The notes under the pieces: model-generated
The model's input: the letters and a program-made list of their open reading frames with translations, nothing else
The model's database searches: none
What the model was told of the DNA's origin: nothing
Program-made: the position numbers and the translations under genes
In this document: positions 48,326 to 59,285 of the stretch, piece after piece
Layout: every line of letters starts with the position of its first letter
Position numbering within the stretch: position 1 is the first letter of the stretch
From: Elgaria multicarinata webbii
Lineage: Eukaryota > Chordata > Lepidosauria > Squamata > Anguidae
DNA: 64,000 nt
Assembly (NCBI RefSeq): GCF_023053635.1
Contig: NC_086176.1
Span: forward strand, 74,286,536 to 74,350,535
Reading direction: 5' to 3'

Positions 48326-50217
48326 CTCAACAGGCCTTGGTGAATGTGCATATCTTGACTGTATTTTGTACCTCTCCGAGCAATATGCATATCCTCTGGG
48401 CAATATGCATAGTCTTCAAAAAAACACTGGAGAATGTACATAGTTCAGCATAATCTGATCTTAATTTTGAAATTTGCCCACACAATAAGCATGGTCTCCG
48501 AGGCACCTTAGAGAATGTGAAGAAAGCAGCAGAAGAAAGGAATTTTGTGCATTGTTTGTTCAGTATGCTTTGTCTGCAAGTGATGTTAGAGAATGTTCAT
48601 AAATAACTAGTAACTGTGAGATGAACTTGAAGGATTAGTTCTACACGTTAGTGCCATCAAGAAATCAGACTGACTTTAAACACATCGAGACTGAAAAAAA
48701 AGTTCATTTCTGGACTAGACTTCCCCCATCGACCTTATGTGCTAGTTTTTTTACTTGCGGATTATTTTATGTGAAGAAGGATTCAAAAATAGTATTTCCA
48801 TTATTATTTTTTAATACAGTCCATGCTCTCATATCACCTCATCCTTCTGCAGGCCTCTGAAGAACACATTGAAAACATCACTACTGAGCTCACTGTCCCA
48901 GGCATAAAGAGGGAGAAAGAGAGACTCCAAATACATCTGACAGTAAATTGACACATTACTTTAGCTATGTAGTTCTTTCTTTTGAGTGCAGCGTTTTTGT
49001 TTTTTTCACCATTTAACAGTGCAGGATTCGAGTCTATATTGGGACACTTGGATGGCTGGTAGGGAGGCATAAACCCTTTGCCCCACCGCAGCCCTTTTCT
49101 GGATTGGTGCCCTGCCCCTGGTTTGCATTGCCAAAAAGGGTGCCATTGAGACAAATGGATTTTTTGGGGGGGGGGGCAATGCAAATTGCATGTAAAGGGC
49201 CCCCAATCTGGACTGCAGTTTCAGTGGAGGTCAACGGGTTAAAAACCCCTAATCTATATCTGGGGTGGCACAGTGGCAATTGTTTGGGGGGAAGCCCCAC
49301 AACCAGGTCCGAACAGTACATAACTGTAGTGGTGCAGTTCTGGCCTAAAGCATGATACAAAGGTGGACTTAGGGGTTGCTTCTTTCTGCAACCAACATTA
49401 ATAAAAATGTCAGGCTGTAAGTTACCGCCCTCTCAAGCCACTGAGTTCTGGCTTTAACAGCCACTGTATTGTCTCTCTTGGTGCTACTGCTGTAAACAAC
49501 CTGATGGACTAGGGTGGGCTGGCTGGTGGTTGGGCTATTCTACTTTGAAGAGTAGGGTGATAATGTTACACCTCTATGGCCTTAGGTGGTGGCAGGGTCC
49601 TGGAGGGACATTGGTTGTCTGGTGTGGTGGCACAGAATGGTCAGGTGCTCATACTAGAAAGAAGAGATGAATGAGTGCGCTCTTGTCAGGAAGAAAGTGG
49701 GGCTGGAGGCTAAAGGAGTGTTAACATCTAGTCCCTGAGAAGTTTCCCACCGTATAATCTGCTTTGATTGTGAAGTACTCCCATGCATCCTGCCTTAATT
49801 GTGCAATAAAGCAAAAAGTTTCACCGTATTTAGCCCCTACTTTTTGAGCATATCTTCCGAGCCGCTGCTGGGGCGCAGGAGCAGGATTTTAAAGAAATGC
49901 TTACATCTGCGTAAGCTTTAAAGATAAAGACACCAAAATTGGCACAGTAATAGATATTAGGGAGAGCTTTAAGCATACCAAATTTGAATTGAATTGGGTC
50001 ATCCATTGATTTTTTTATGTTTTTTTTAATTTCCCCCCTTAAACTCACTTCCTAGTATCACTGTCGCCTGGTAGCAAAAACAACAACCGTGAAAGTTTAG
50101 CTCTACGGGGATAATCCGAGGGAAGCAGGTACATGGGATGAAGCTCTCACTCTTTGGCTGTAGACTTCTCATCTCAGTATGAATTCTCTATTACATCTTA
50201 CCACTAAAATCCTATTA

Positions 50218-50545
50218 AGAACATAAGAATGGCAATGCTGGATCAAACCAATGTCTATCTAGTCCAGCATTTTGTTCACACAGTGGCCAACCAGCGCGCC
50301 ACAGGAAACCCACAAGTAGGACGTGAGTGCAACAGCACACCATGTTCCCCAGCAACTTGGAGTACTTAGGCATACTGCCTCCAATTCTGGAGGTAGCATA
50401 TAGCCATCAGAACTAGTAGCTATCAGTAGTTTTCTCCATAAATTTGTCAATTTACATTTAAAGCCATTCAAATTGGTGTACATCACTGCACCTTGTGAGG
50501 GTAAATTCCAAAATTGAATTCCACTATTCCATTTATTAAGTTAGC
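50218..50545 (-). mobile_element. CR1-type LINE 3' end, minus strand
   Basis: The minus strand ends CTGGACTAGATAGACATTGG then TTTGATCCAGCATTGCC and ATTCTTATGTTCTTAA, a CR1-type 8-bp tail (TTCTTATG). Upstream on that strand are GCTGTTGCACTCACGTCC and GTGGGTTTCCTGTGG, typical of an abundant squamate CR1 3'UTR. Confidence 0.75.
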
Positions 50546-50582
50546 AGTAACTATGCAGAGAATTGAGAACTTTCAACCTTAG

Positions 50583-50714
50583 TGCTAGCACTGGCTTTGC
50601 CAATCCGGTGGCATCCAGATATATTGGACTACACCTCCCAGTATTGCCCAACCAGCATGGCTGGGGGATGCAATCCCATCTGGAGGCTATGAGATTGGGG
50701 AAGGCTGTGCTAGA
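50583..50714. mobile_element. Palindromic MITE (family P3)
   Basis: TGCTAGCACTGGCTTTGCC.. on the left mirrors ..GGGGAAGGCTGTGCTAGA on the right. CATCCAGATATATTGGACTA and ATCTGGAGGC lie between. The fold is about 130 bp with the GGCTGGGG-type loop seen in intact P3 copies. It is non-coding. Confidence 0.7.
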
Positions 50715-52239
50715 AACACTGGGCGGGTTGGATCCAACAGTACCTTTCCTCTGTGGAGTAAGAAGACCTCTTCTGTCACAGGATACACCAAGTATTTGAA
50801 AAATAATGCTGTAACAGCTAGAAAACATTTAAATGGCATTAAAGGTTATACTAATTAGAGTGAGTAGTTGTGAAAATTCTCAAAAGCTAAGGGCAATTTA
50901 AACATATACTTCATAATATAGAGCATTTTAACAAGGTTTTCATCTCAAGCACACCTTGTAGTTTTTTAAGGGCAAAAGAGTGCAGAGAGTAATAATTTTG
51001 TTCAATGGGAAAAATTAGACTTTTTAGCTGAAAGTATTGGTGTGAGCAGCAGCTGTTGTTATTGTTTACTGGGATATGTAGTATAGTCCCCTTACTTCAA
51101 ATATTTGCTATCAGCACACAACTCACTACAAACATAGATTTCAAAATTTATCTAATAGCAAAGGAACATTGCTAATAAATTATAGTTGATCTTCATAAAG
51201 CGGGCATTTTCAGGGTGTGGGGCAGCTCTTGGTGGTGTGGGGCACCAGGAGAGGAAACACAAAGTACCAGGGAGGGATGAAATCCTGGGGCAGGTGGTGA
51301 ATTCCTTCACTATCAGCCAATACTTGGGTATATTGAATGGCCCTGCCATCAGCCCTCACTTATCAACCTCAGCTTTATCGTGATGGAAATATAAGAAACC
51401 AAGGAAGATGCCATATCAATCAAACATATTGGTCCACCCATTCCAATATTGTCTACTCTGGCAGTAGTCCACCAGTTTCTGGCACAGATCTTTCATTAAA
51501 AATATTTGTTCTTTTTAATTGGAGGAGTTGGGAGATGGGTTTTGGGGCCTTCTGTATGCAAAGTATATATTCTACCATAGAACTGTAGTCCTCCTTTCAT
51601 TGGGGAATTGCATCCCAGTACAATCTGTTCAAAGAGCTGCTGCTGTGTTCTATGTGGCTTGGGAGTGTTACAGCGAGATCATGTTGTCATCGTCTTCCAA
51701 TGCTAGTACAGGATTACAACCTTAATCCATCAATCTGCATGCAGACTAGATAGAGCAGCAAGCTTGGATGTATTGTCATCCGAACCAGCTCCTTGTGAGT
51801 AGCCACATGTGTTGACAAAAGAAATACTCCAGTAGTGGTTGGAAAGAAATTTTACTTTAGGAATAAGTAACTTTCCATCCTAGGGTAGGATAACTCAGTT
51901 CAGCCATGTGGTCAGCATCCCAGTGAGGCTGAGAACAAGAAGGAAGTAGAGAGAGGAGACAGGAAAGGGAAAAACAAGCATCCCAGCAATGCCCTCCCAC
52001 CTTGTTCAGGTACACATTAACTCTTTAGCTCCAGGTTCAATGACCTGTAGCCCGAGTTCTCCTAACAGGATGCATAGTTGATTGCAAGAATCTTATCACA
52101 TTCATCTCTGGGGGGAAAAACACACCTGACTGGTATTGGGTTGGGGGTTCACATGATAGCACAAATTTGGAAGCACTGGATTGAGGAAGAGAAGTGCCTC
52201 CCTTGCTTGAAAATGCCTCCTCATATGATTATTCACCTC

Positions 52240-52850
52240 TCACAACTCGGACGATGTCTTGCCTCCCTTACCCCCTAAACTGGCTTCCTATCTACCTCTA
52301 GCTCCTGCACATTTTTCTCGAAACTCTCCATAACCTAATCTCTCAGCTTTTACATCCCAACGCATCTCTTCAGCCACCACCTCAGTCATCCCAAGGTCTT
52401 CCACTTCACAAAACTACTCTGCCTCTTCTTTGTGCTTCAAATTGACTCCCAGAATGCCCCTGTACAGGCCTTCCTTCAAATCCCTCCTTAAAACTCATCT
52501 TTTGTGATCTTTTGGAATTATCCCTTGGTCCCACTACCCTAATTGCAGAGATAGGCAGCCTGATGCCCTTCAGATATTTTGGACTACAGACACCATGGGA
52601 AATAGTCAGTTTATGAGAGATGTACTCCAAGGCACCTGGAGGGCACCAGATTATCCACTCTGCCCTATTGGAACAGCCAAACACATGCAGTTGTAATTCT
52701 TCCCCTTCCTCAATTTCTCTCCTTTCCCCATCTATTTTTAGACTGCAAGCCCCTTTGCGCAGGGACATGTCAAATCTGTTCCTTGTAAAACACCATGTAC
52801 ATAGATGACTAAAGATAATGATTAAAGAAGAGGAATTCCAGACTGCTAAC
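52240..52850 (+). mobile_element. Ancient L2 LINE 3' end with nested MITE
   Basis: Antigen-like motifs are absent, but L2 3' signposts are visible in order: AAACTGGCTTCCTATCTACC, CTTCCTTCAAATCCCTCC, TTAAAACTCATCTTTTGTGA, then after an interruption TTTTTAGACTGCAAGCCCC, TTGCGCAGGGACATGTC and GTAAAACACCATGTACATAG. This order matches the L2 tail known across amniotes. The coding end is decayed. A P3 palindrome (52551-52657) interrupts it. Confidence 0.7.
52551..52657. mobile_element. P3 MITE nested in L2
   Basis: GGCAGCCTGATGCCCTTCAG on the left pairs with CTGGAGGGCACCAGATTATC on the right. TTTTGGACTACAGAC and GAGATGTACTCCAAGG form the inner arms. It splits the L2 3' end, so it inserted later than that L2 copy. 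Confidence 0.7.
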
Positions 52851-53546
52851 TGATTCTCCTTCTCACTGCATCCTAGCTTCCTAAAAAGCTGTAAGGGCAG
52901 TCTGTGAATTAAGTGTAGAGGATTTAAATAATGGTGGAAGTGGCTTCTTTTAGATTTGCCCTTAGGTAGAATATGAGGAAGACCCTGCAGGCCAAGGAAG
53001 CTATATTGTTAACAGAGCTGTTTTGTTCCAAGGCAACAACTTTCATAAACTTACCAAGTAAAATCATTTTTGTAAAGGTATCTTACTAATTTTAGTATTA
53101 AACTTATTTTTAAATCCAACTCCTTCAAGAAATTCTTGGCCTCAGACATTTCTTCGAAGGTGTGTGTGTGTGTATGTATCTGTAGAAAGGAAGGTTAGTG
53201 AGATTACCCATTGCCATCACTCTATTGCAGAGAAAAGGGCTTCATTTCTAATTTACCCTTCTCAAAGGAAATGCACTTTCCCAACTTTGTATGGGAAAAG
53301 TAGACCAAAGCCCTGGGGTGAAGTTGGACATAAAATATGCACTAAATCTGACAATATTGGAAGCTATTATATTTTTAGAATTATTAACATCCAAACCAAA
53401 GAATGAAATAAAGGTTAGTGAACTATGGTTATGAACTTCTTAAACAACTCATTTTAGAAATGTATTTTACTTTTCTTTTTAAAAAGTGCACCTGCTTGAA
53501 TACCACTGGAATGGCTTACTGCACAAGGTATTTTTCCAAACAATTA

Positions 53547-53552
53547 TTTATT
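53547..53552 (-). terminator. SLF1: Candidate SLF1 polyadenylation signal
   Basis: AATAAA on the minus strand, about 450 nt downstream of the SLF1 stop codon at 54004-54006. The sequence between shows no LINE or SINE. Other AT-rich signals could be used, so this is only the best-placed hexamer I see. Confidence 0.4.
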
Positions 53553-54003
53553 TTACTCTAATATTGATCACGTTGCAAATAAAAATGCAATCTTTAAAAA
53601 GTATTACAAAAGCTTAGTGATCACTGCTGTTGTAACCAAAGGTAGCCAATCCAACTATAGTTACTGAAAATAAGCCAGGATTACGTCATGGTGTCAGATC
53701 CTGGCTGGTTCTGGAAACATAATTTAAACCACAATTCCTTGAGTCCAGCCATCATAGAGAGCTGTGATTACTGTGCAACTGGAAACAGATGCTTCTGATA
53801 TCCTACTCTGATATGCAAAACCTGATGCTCACTGAAACTTGTTAACTTAGTGGGAAACCATAATTTCCTGTTATGGCTAAACTGGGCCAATGTAGTCTTC
53901 ACCATTTTCCTTGTGGGAAAGAGTACATCTGTCAGGCATAGATATTACCATTAAATGCTGAGGACAATGAACAAGACGGAACATCAATTCTAGACAATCA
54001 AGG

Positions 54004-54509
54004 CTAGTTTGGAAGTTTGTTGCCCAAATACAAGCTAGACATCTGAACAGTCATTGAAATTTGTTGTAGTGTTGCTGCAAAAGCTTGTTTCTGTTGTTCT
54101 GGGCCATTTTTAAGATCCTCAATGGTTTTCTGAAGATACTCTGGGAGATCTTTAAAGGTTTCAAGCTCTCTAGAATAAAGATCTATAAACCAATGGCTAG
54201 AAGAGCTAGTATTAAATTTACAACAATCATCTGACACTAGGAATGGATTTGAGCAGCCTAACTTTTTCAATGTTACAGAAAGAGGTCTAAATAAGTTATA
54301 TACAGAACAAAAGTTTAGCAACATCTTGCAAAATAAGGTGATCCAAATTTCTGTCTTATTATAAAAATTGTTTTCCACTTGAGCTTGAAAGTCTTCAACT
54401 GTATCTTCTAACTTAGCAGCATGCAAAAGACGTTGCTTAGTTGTTTCACATTTTACCAGATCAAGTGGCAGATTTCCCTCTGAATCTTTTCGTTGTAGCA
54501 ATACTGGTC
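54004..54509 (-). CDS. SLF1: SLF1 last coding exon, C-terminal domain
   Basis: SLF1 (ANKRD32) links RAD18 at DNA interstrand cross-links to SLF2 and the SMC5-SMC6 complex in the nucleus. This 506-nt exon encodes 168 residues after a split Gly codon: (G)PVLLQRKDSEGNLPLDLV, the end of the last ankyrin repeat. A helical region follows (EDTVEDFQAQVENNFYN, LFCKMLLNFCSVYNLF, PLSVTLKKLGCSNPFL), then HWFIDLYSRELETFKDLP and EYLQKTIEDLKN, ending YLGNKLPN and TAG. The acceptor (minus) is ..TTTTTTTCTTCTGCAG. I identify it by the ankyrin order, the overall look of the C-terminal part and the MCTP1 linkage, not by alignment. Confidence 0.85.
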
Positions 54510-54659
54510 CTGCAGAAGAAAAAAAACATTAAATGGCTATAAAAGGAGTGGCTGAAACCTAAAACTGTAAATGGCTGCCGGTTTTTTATCTTATTTTTTT
54601 TAACTGAGATACCAATGGAGGCTTTTAAAAGGTGGGATTTTCAAGGGGTCTGTTGCTAA

Positions 54660-54780
54660 CAGAGACACCAAAATGAGAACAGTCTCAGGATGATATAAAC
54701 AAATGTATTGTAGAAAAGCCCAACGCCTTTCGGCTTCTTGCTTTTTATTAGGCCTTCTTCAAGGGACTGCACCAATACAT
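54660..54780 (-). repeat. Short inverted repeat, left member
   Basis: The minus strand reads CTTGAAGAAGGCCTAATAAA then AAGCAAGAAGCCGAAAGGCG, TTGGGCTTTTCTACAATAC and ATCCTGAGACTGTTCTCATT. The same 115-bp unit, in the other orientation, lies at 55457-55575. The TGAAGA..GCC..GCCGAAA spacing resembles a hammerhead-like core, but this is only a resemblance. Confidence 0.75.
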
Positions 54781-54781
54781 A

Positions 54782-54784
<3 letters not shown>

Positions 54785-54862
<78 letters not shown>
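54785..54862. repeat. Compound (TA)n(CA)n microsatellite
   Basis: About 36 bp of TA followed by about 38 bp of CA dinucleotides. Z-DNA-prone and likely length-variable. No gene. Confidence 0.95.
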
Positions 54863-54864
<2 letters not shown>

Positions 54865-55194
54865 TTGTCACAACAGACCTGTCATGGTAACACACCTGTA
54901 AGAAACGCAAAGAAAAAACTTGTCTAACAGTGTAAAAAACATGGCCATCAGCACACCCATCTAGTCGCCAGTGTATAAACACAAGACAATCTATTGGAAA
55001 TAATTTCTGCAGACACTGTTACAAGTGAATATGGTAGTATTTTAAGTGTTTTATGCTATTTAAATATAAGCACAGGCCTTACTTGCAATGTGCCCTATGA
55101 ACTATGCGTAGCATTCAAATTGGTTTATTGTTTACATGCATGCATATACCATGCTTGCAATGTGCTTTTCTAATTATAATTTTTTTAGTTTTTG

Positions 55195-55455
55195 TCTCAT
55201 TCATATTTTTAGTATTGTTCTTTTCGGCCCCAGGTCAAGACTTTTCTCTTCTCACAGGCATTTAACAGCATTTGTTGAGTTTTTATCTGGCCCTAGAATA
55301 GTTATTTTAAATGGATATTGTGTGTTTTTATGCTTTTTATTGTTTGTAAATTTTGTGTATCGTTTTTTAATATTCAATGTTTTAATCTTTGTAAACCACC
55401 CAGAGCGCTTTGGCTATGGGGCAGTATAGAAATTAAATAAATAATAATAAAAATA
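55195..55455 (+). mobile_element. L2-type LINE 3' end
   Basis: A decayed coding end (CCAGGTCAAGACTTTTCTCT) and an AT-rich 3'UTR lead to TTTGTAAACCACCCAGAGCG, CTTTGGCTATGGGGCAGTA, TAGAAATTAAATAAATAATA. It is 5'-truncated. Its tail directly abuts the short repeat at 55457. Confidence 0.8.
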
Positions 55456-55456
55456 T

Positions 55457-55575
55457 ATTGTTACAGCCTCTTGAAGAAGGCCTAATAAAAAGCAAAAGTC
55501 CAAAACACATTGGGCTTTTCTACAATAAATGTGTGTATAGCATCCTGAGACTATTCTCCCTTTTTTGTGTTCATC
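55457..55575 (+). repeat. Short inverted repeat, right member
   Basis: CCTCTTGAAGAAGGCCTAAT then AAAAAGCAAAAGTCC, ATTGGGCTTTTCTACAATAA and ATCCTGAGACTATTCTCCC. It is the plus-strand counterpart of 54660-54780, with about 80-85 percent identity by eye. The unit may be the end of a larger retroelement family. Confidence 0.75.
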
Positions 55576-56744
55576 GTGGATGCTCACCCACCTTGCACCC
55601 TCATTTCTTCCTGTTAATAAGGACCCCTCTTGAAAAATTGGTTGCCCTACTGCAGTCTAGCTTTGAAAAAGTTTTAATTGTTGCCAAAAATGTGGGGCAT
55701 TTTTGGTGTGTTTTCTCTCTCTTTGCTGGAGAGGGAAGGGATAACCTTCCCCATTGTTATGCCTCCATTCCCCCAACCCTGGAAAATCACTTCTTCCCTG
55801 TTACACACAGGCTTTTTGCAGCTCAATTGCAACACAGGGGATGGCATTTTGAAGAAGCCGAAACTGTACATATATTTGGCCCCACCTATCAATGAAATGT
55901 GGCCTCCAAAAACTTCTCAGGAATGGAATTCAGCCTTCAGGCTGAAATAGGTCTGTCACCATGATTTTGAGAGAACTCTTTCCCTCTACCTCTTTCCACA
56001 AGTTTCTTCTCCCTTACTTTGGAGGAAAAGAAATGCCATCAATTGCTTGCCTTGGGTATTCACAGAGTATCTAGTTCACACTGGAGGCTATCTGGATATT
56101 AAAATGGAGGGTGTTCCTCATACACTTCCACACTGTATCAGGATTCCTGCTCCCCACAACTGTATGTATGAACCAGGGCTTCTTTTCTGAAGTTCAGACA
56201 AACAGTGTAATCTAGCAAGTAATGCTAGATATATATTAACACTTTCCCCAATGAATCTCAACGAAGACCTTATTTTGTGCAAGGTCAACATAAGTTAGAT
56301 TAAGATCTATTAAGATCTTTTGATCTCTTAAAACCAATAGTCACAGTAGAATAAAGGTAAATTGTTTGCTTCTAATAAGTATATGCAGAGAATAGAGAAA
56401 TGTGCCTAGCCACACCTACCACAATTCAGCAATTGTTCAAAGGATGAGGTCTAAATACACAGAAAGCTAATGTGCTTAACTAAACACCTGAAAACTGAAT
56501 AGCCCTTTGCTCCTGCAAGGACTATTGGCACTAGCCTCTTTAGAAAAAAAATCTAACAATTATATTTTTATCATGCTGTATTGGAGGCCCCATGGCAATA
56601 AGAAGTAGTTTCCTTAGAACATGTAAAAAGAATCTGCAGTCATATGCAACATATGTTAAACTGAAATGCTTTACGCAGAAAAAAATGTTAAAATGGGGAA
56701 GAGACTACTATTAGCTTACTTTTGAGAAAAGTAAACTGCAAAGA

Positions 56745-56915
56745 CCAGGGAGATTAAAATCACCACTCAGTTACAAAGCTCACTAGGTGATCCTGGGCCA
56801 ATCACCATTTCTTAACCTAATCTATTGGATAGGGTTGTTGTGAGAGTAAAAGAGGGCCATGTATGCAACCTTGAGGTTTTTTAGGAGGATGGGTAACAAT
56901 GTAATAAGACTGAGA
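56745..56915 (+). mobile_element. tRNA-derived SINE, 5'-truncated
   Basis: AAAGCTCACTAGGTGATCCT then GGGCCAATCACCATTTCTTA, GGGTTGTTGTGAGAGTAAAA and an ATGTAATAAGA tail. This is the body and tail of the SINE at 45939-46168, more diverged. Confidence 0.65.
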
Positions 56916-58371
56916 TTATTTGTGTGGCTTGCACAACATACTAAAGAGAAATAAATGGTAATTTTGCAATGCAGATATTACATTATAGGGTCATTTCTAA
57001 AAAAAACTAAAATGGAGAAGAAAGTAGAGGATGGCATGTGAACTAGGAGAAAGTCCCAAAAGGCTCTCTTAAGTATAGTTAGTTACCAAACATGAGTAAT
57101 TCTACACTGAATGTGCAACACAGTTCCTGTCATGCTGCTGTCAAACTGTTTGACAGGCCAAAGCCTGGCATCTGACAGCAAAGATAAGTCTGCACACACA
57201 GCCTGTACAGTTGCCAGAAGACCTTGATGAATGAAAGTGCAAGTAGATCTTCTCCCCTAGGACAAGGAGATCATCCACTGGCCATTCTTCACCGACACCC
57301 AGGAAAAATGCACATCTGTCAGTGTAATGCCACGTCCTATTGAAGACTTGGACTTGCTGTAATATTGGCTCCTGCATCACTTAGACCGATTGAAGAGAGG
57401 CCAGGTATTGGCTTGGCATGTCAGTTGCATGGTGCAGTAGATAAATAAAACACCTGGGAGACAGCATTAAGTTTCAGCACAGCATAAACAGAGGGACAAG
57501 AGCAAGGGATATATTGATTGTGAAAGGATGTCAACCAGAGACAAAGAAAGTATCCTTTAGGGGGCAGGAGAAGACTGCAGATGTACAGAGGTCTTCTAAA
57601 GCAGGCAAAACCAGCACAATGTTTGTGTTTCTGGGAGAGTTTAGCTAAAAAGCTAAGCACAGAACATTTGTTTACTGTATACAACAGAATGGTCATAACA
57701 GCTATACAAATCTGGAAACAAGACAAAATGTAAAATTAGACTGACACATAACAGTAGAATAGGCATATTACATGCAATCTTGTGTTTTTCAAAGGCTTAA
57801 TTTTATATATACAGATGTGGCTGTGCATGGGTGTATACACACCTGAGAGGTAACATGTCTCAAGAAGGGTATACACATATTGTGATTTTTGATGATTAAA
57901 AAACAAATATGGGAAGTGAGCCACATTTAACTGTTTTTCATCAGAATTATTAAGCTAGCCTTCCTAGCAGCCAATTTACCAGAAAAAACGTTAGGATCAC
58001 CATAAACATAAGCAAGAGTGCACTGAAATTAAGTAGCATGAGGCAATTAAGCTAAACATGAGTTTATTGTAGAAATTAACGTAAAAATCAAGTTTTTGTG
58101 AAAATAGCATGCTACCTATATCTACATTTGCTAATACATATTTAAAAGAAAATCTGCAATTCAGCAAATGTGAAAAAACAGCTAATGTTATGGGCTCACT
58201 AAAATAATTTAAATGACAAGATGAATGAGTGTCAATATGGCAAGATATACATCAATATTTATGAAAACCTCAAGCTTTCAAAATGACATACAAAACAGTC
58301 TCCAATTTCAATACTCTGCAGTTTTTACAGATTTAAATTTCTCTAAGCTTATTTAACATAAATGCACTTAC

Positions 58372-58554
58372 CCCCATGCTGAAGAAGAAGCTCAGCAATT
58401 TCTACATGTCCGTTTGACAGTGCATCATGCAAGGGAGTTACCCCATCCACTTGACTGAACAGGTTTACCTCTGGACAATGTTGCAAAATTTCATGGACAC
58501 ACACTGTGCTACCATGGTTACAGGCTTCATGCAAAGGCGTCCAACCAGCATAGT
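58372..58554 (-). CDS. SLF1: SLF1 exon: two ankyrin repeats
   Basis: 183 nt encoding (D)YAGWTPLHEACNHGST, VCVHEILQHCPEVNLF, SQVDGVTPLHDALSNG and HVEIAELLLQHGG. Two ankyrin repeats are clear from the GWTPLHEAC and GVTPLHDAL turns and the following helices. Ankyrin repeats of this type bind protein or histone-tail partners; the related domains of TONSL and BARD1 read histone H4, and for SLF1 this is only an inference here. The acceptor is ..TTTATAATTCAG and the donor GTAAGT. Both ends are phase 1, so the exon is a symmetrical module of 61 codons. Confidence 0.93.
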
Positions 58555-59192
58555 CTGAATTATAAATCAAGGAAAGTTTGGGGAAACAGCAAAATTAGTA
58601 GCACAATGCATATAATATTGTAATTCAGATTTGTTAAAGTGAAAAAATAAACATTTTCTATCAAGTACTAATATGTAGTATGTTTTTTTTTTGTTCTTGA
58701 AGTCTTTATGCTCATTCTGCATTATACTTTTAAAATGAAATAAGCTAAAATATGTTCATAGAGGCAAAGGTCTACTTCAGTGTCATTCTGCAGTAAGTTG
58801 AAGATGTTGCTCCCTTTCTACAAAGCAGAATATTACTATTAAAATAAGAACCTGGAATTTGCACTCAAATCTCCAATTCTGTTAGACTGTTATAGGAAAT
58901 TCTGGTCTTTACTAGAAAGCTTTTCACACTGTTATCCCCATATCTATAAAACCACCAGAAATGAATCATTTTTAAACCACTATTGTGCTTTAATAGAAAA
59001 TCCAAACATACAATTAAATGCAATGGCTGGCTGGTTCAATAAGCTTTAGTTACAAGCTGGCCATAAAATCTTTGCTTTTATGTCACAATCCCTTAAGCAG
59101 GAAAACAAGGAATGAGAAGAACTTTGCAAACATACACATCACAGTTATTTGGAAGACTTAGGATATTTCGGTACAAAAAATAAACTACTTAC

Positions 59193-59285
59193 CTTTAACA
59201 TTAATATCCATTCCTGGTAGAGACAGAAGATGAATCAATTTCTTCACATTGTTGCCTTTGCAAGCAATATGCAGAGCTGTCTCTC
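59193..59285 (-). CDS. SLF1: SLF1 exon: first ankyrin repeat
   Basis: 93 nt encoding (G)ETALHIACKGNNVKK, LIHLLSLPGMDINVK and the first base of the Asp codon completed in the next exon. GETALHIAC is a standard ankyrin TPLH turn variant. Acceptor on the minus strand ..TTTGTATGCTAG, donor GTAAGT. Both ends are phase 1, as for the next exon, so 31 codons make a repeat-sized module (ankyrin repeats are 33 residues). The next exon continues directly as NVKD-YAGWTPLH. Confidence 0.93.

Larger units (their letters stand above)
39971..53540. other. Intergenic region between MCTP1 and SLF1
   Basis: About 13.5 kb between the two convergent genes. No third gene was recognised. The identified content is CR1 (40645-41045 and 50218-50545), L2-type ends (44640-44870, 48225-48325 and 52240-52850), MIR-like (44885-45060), a SINE (45939-46168) and P3 MITEs (46800, 50583 and 52551). 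The stretches 41046-44640, 46169-46800, 46871-48225, 48326-50217 and 50715-52240 show no certain feature. Short open frames there have no domain. Confidence 0.5.
54510..58371 (-). other. SLF1: SLF1 last intron
   Basis: This 3.9-kb intron lies between donor GTAAGT (58371-58366) and the acceptor before 54509. It contains an inverted pair of short repeats (54660-54780 and 55457-55575) with a microsatellite and an L2 tail between them, and a SINE at 56745-56915. The stretches 55576-56744 and 56916-58365 show no feature I can name. Confidence 0.75.

Noticed and set aside
49034-49360. Three overlapping frames on both strands around a G-run (49147-49165)
   Set aside because: No domain or splice context; intergenic position; frames are explained by locally high GC.
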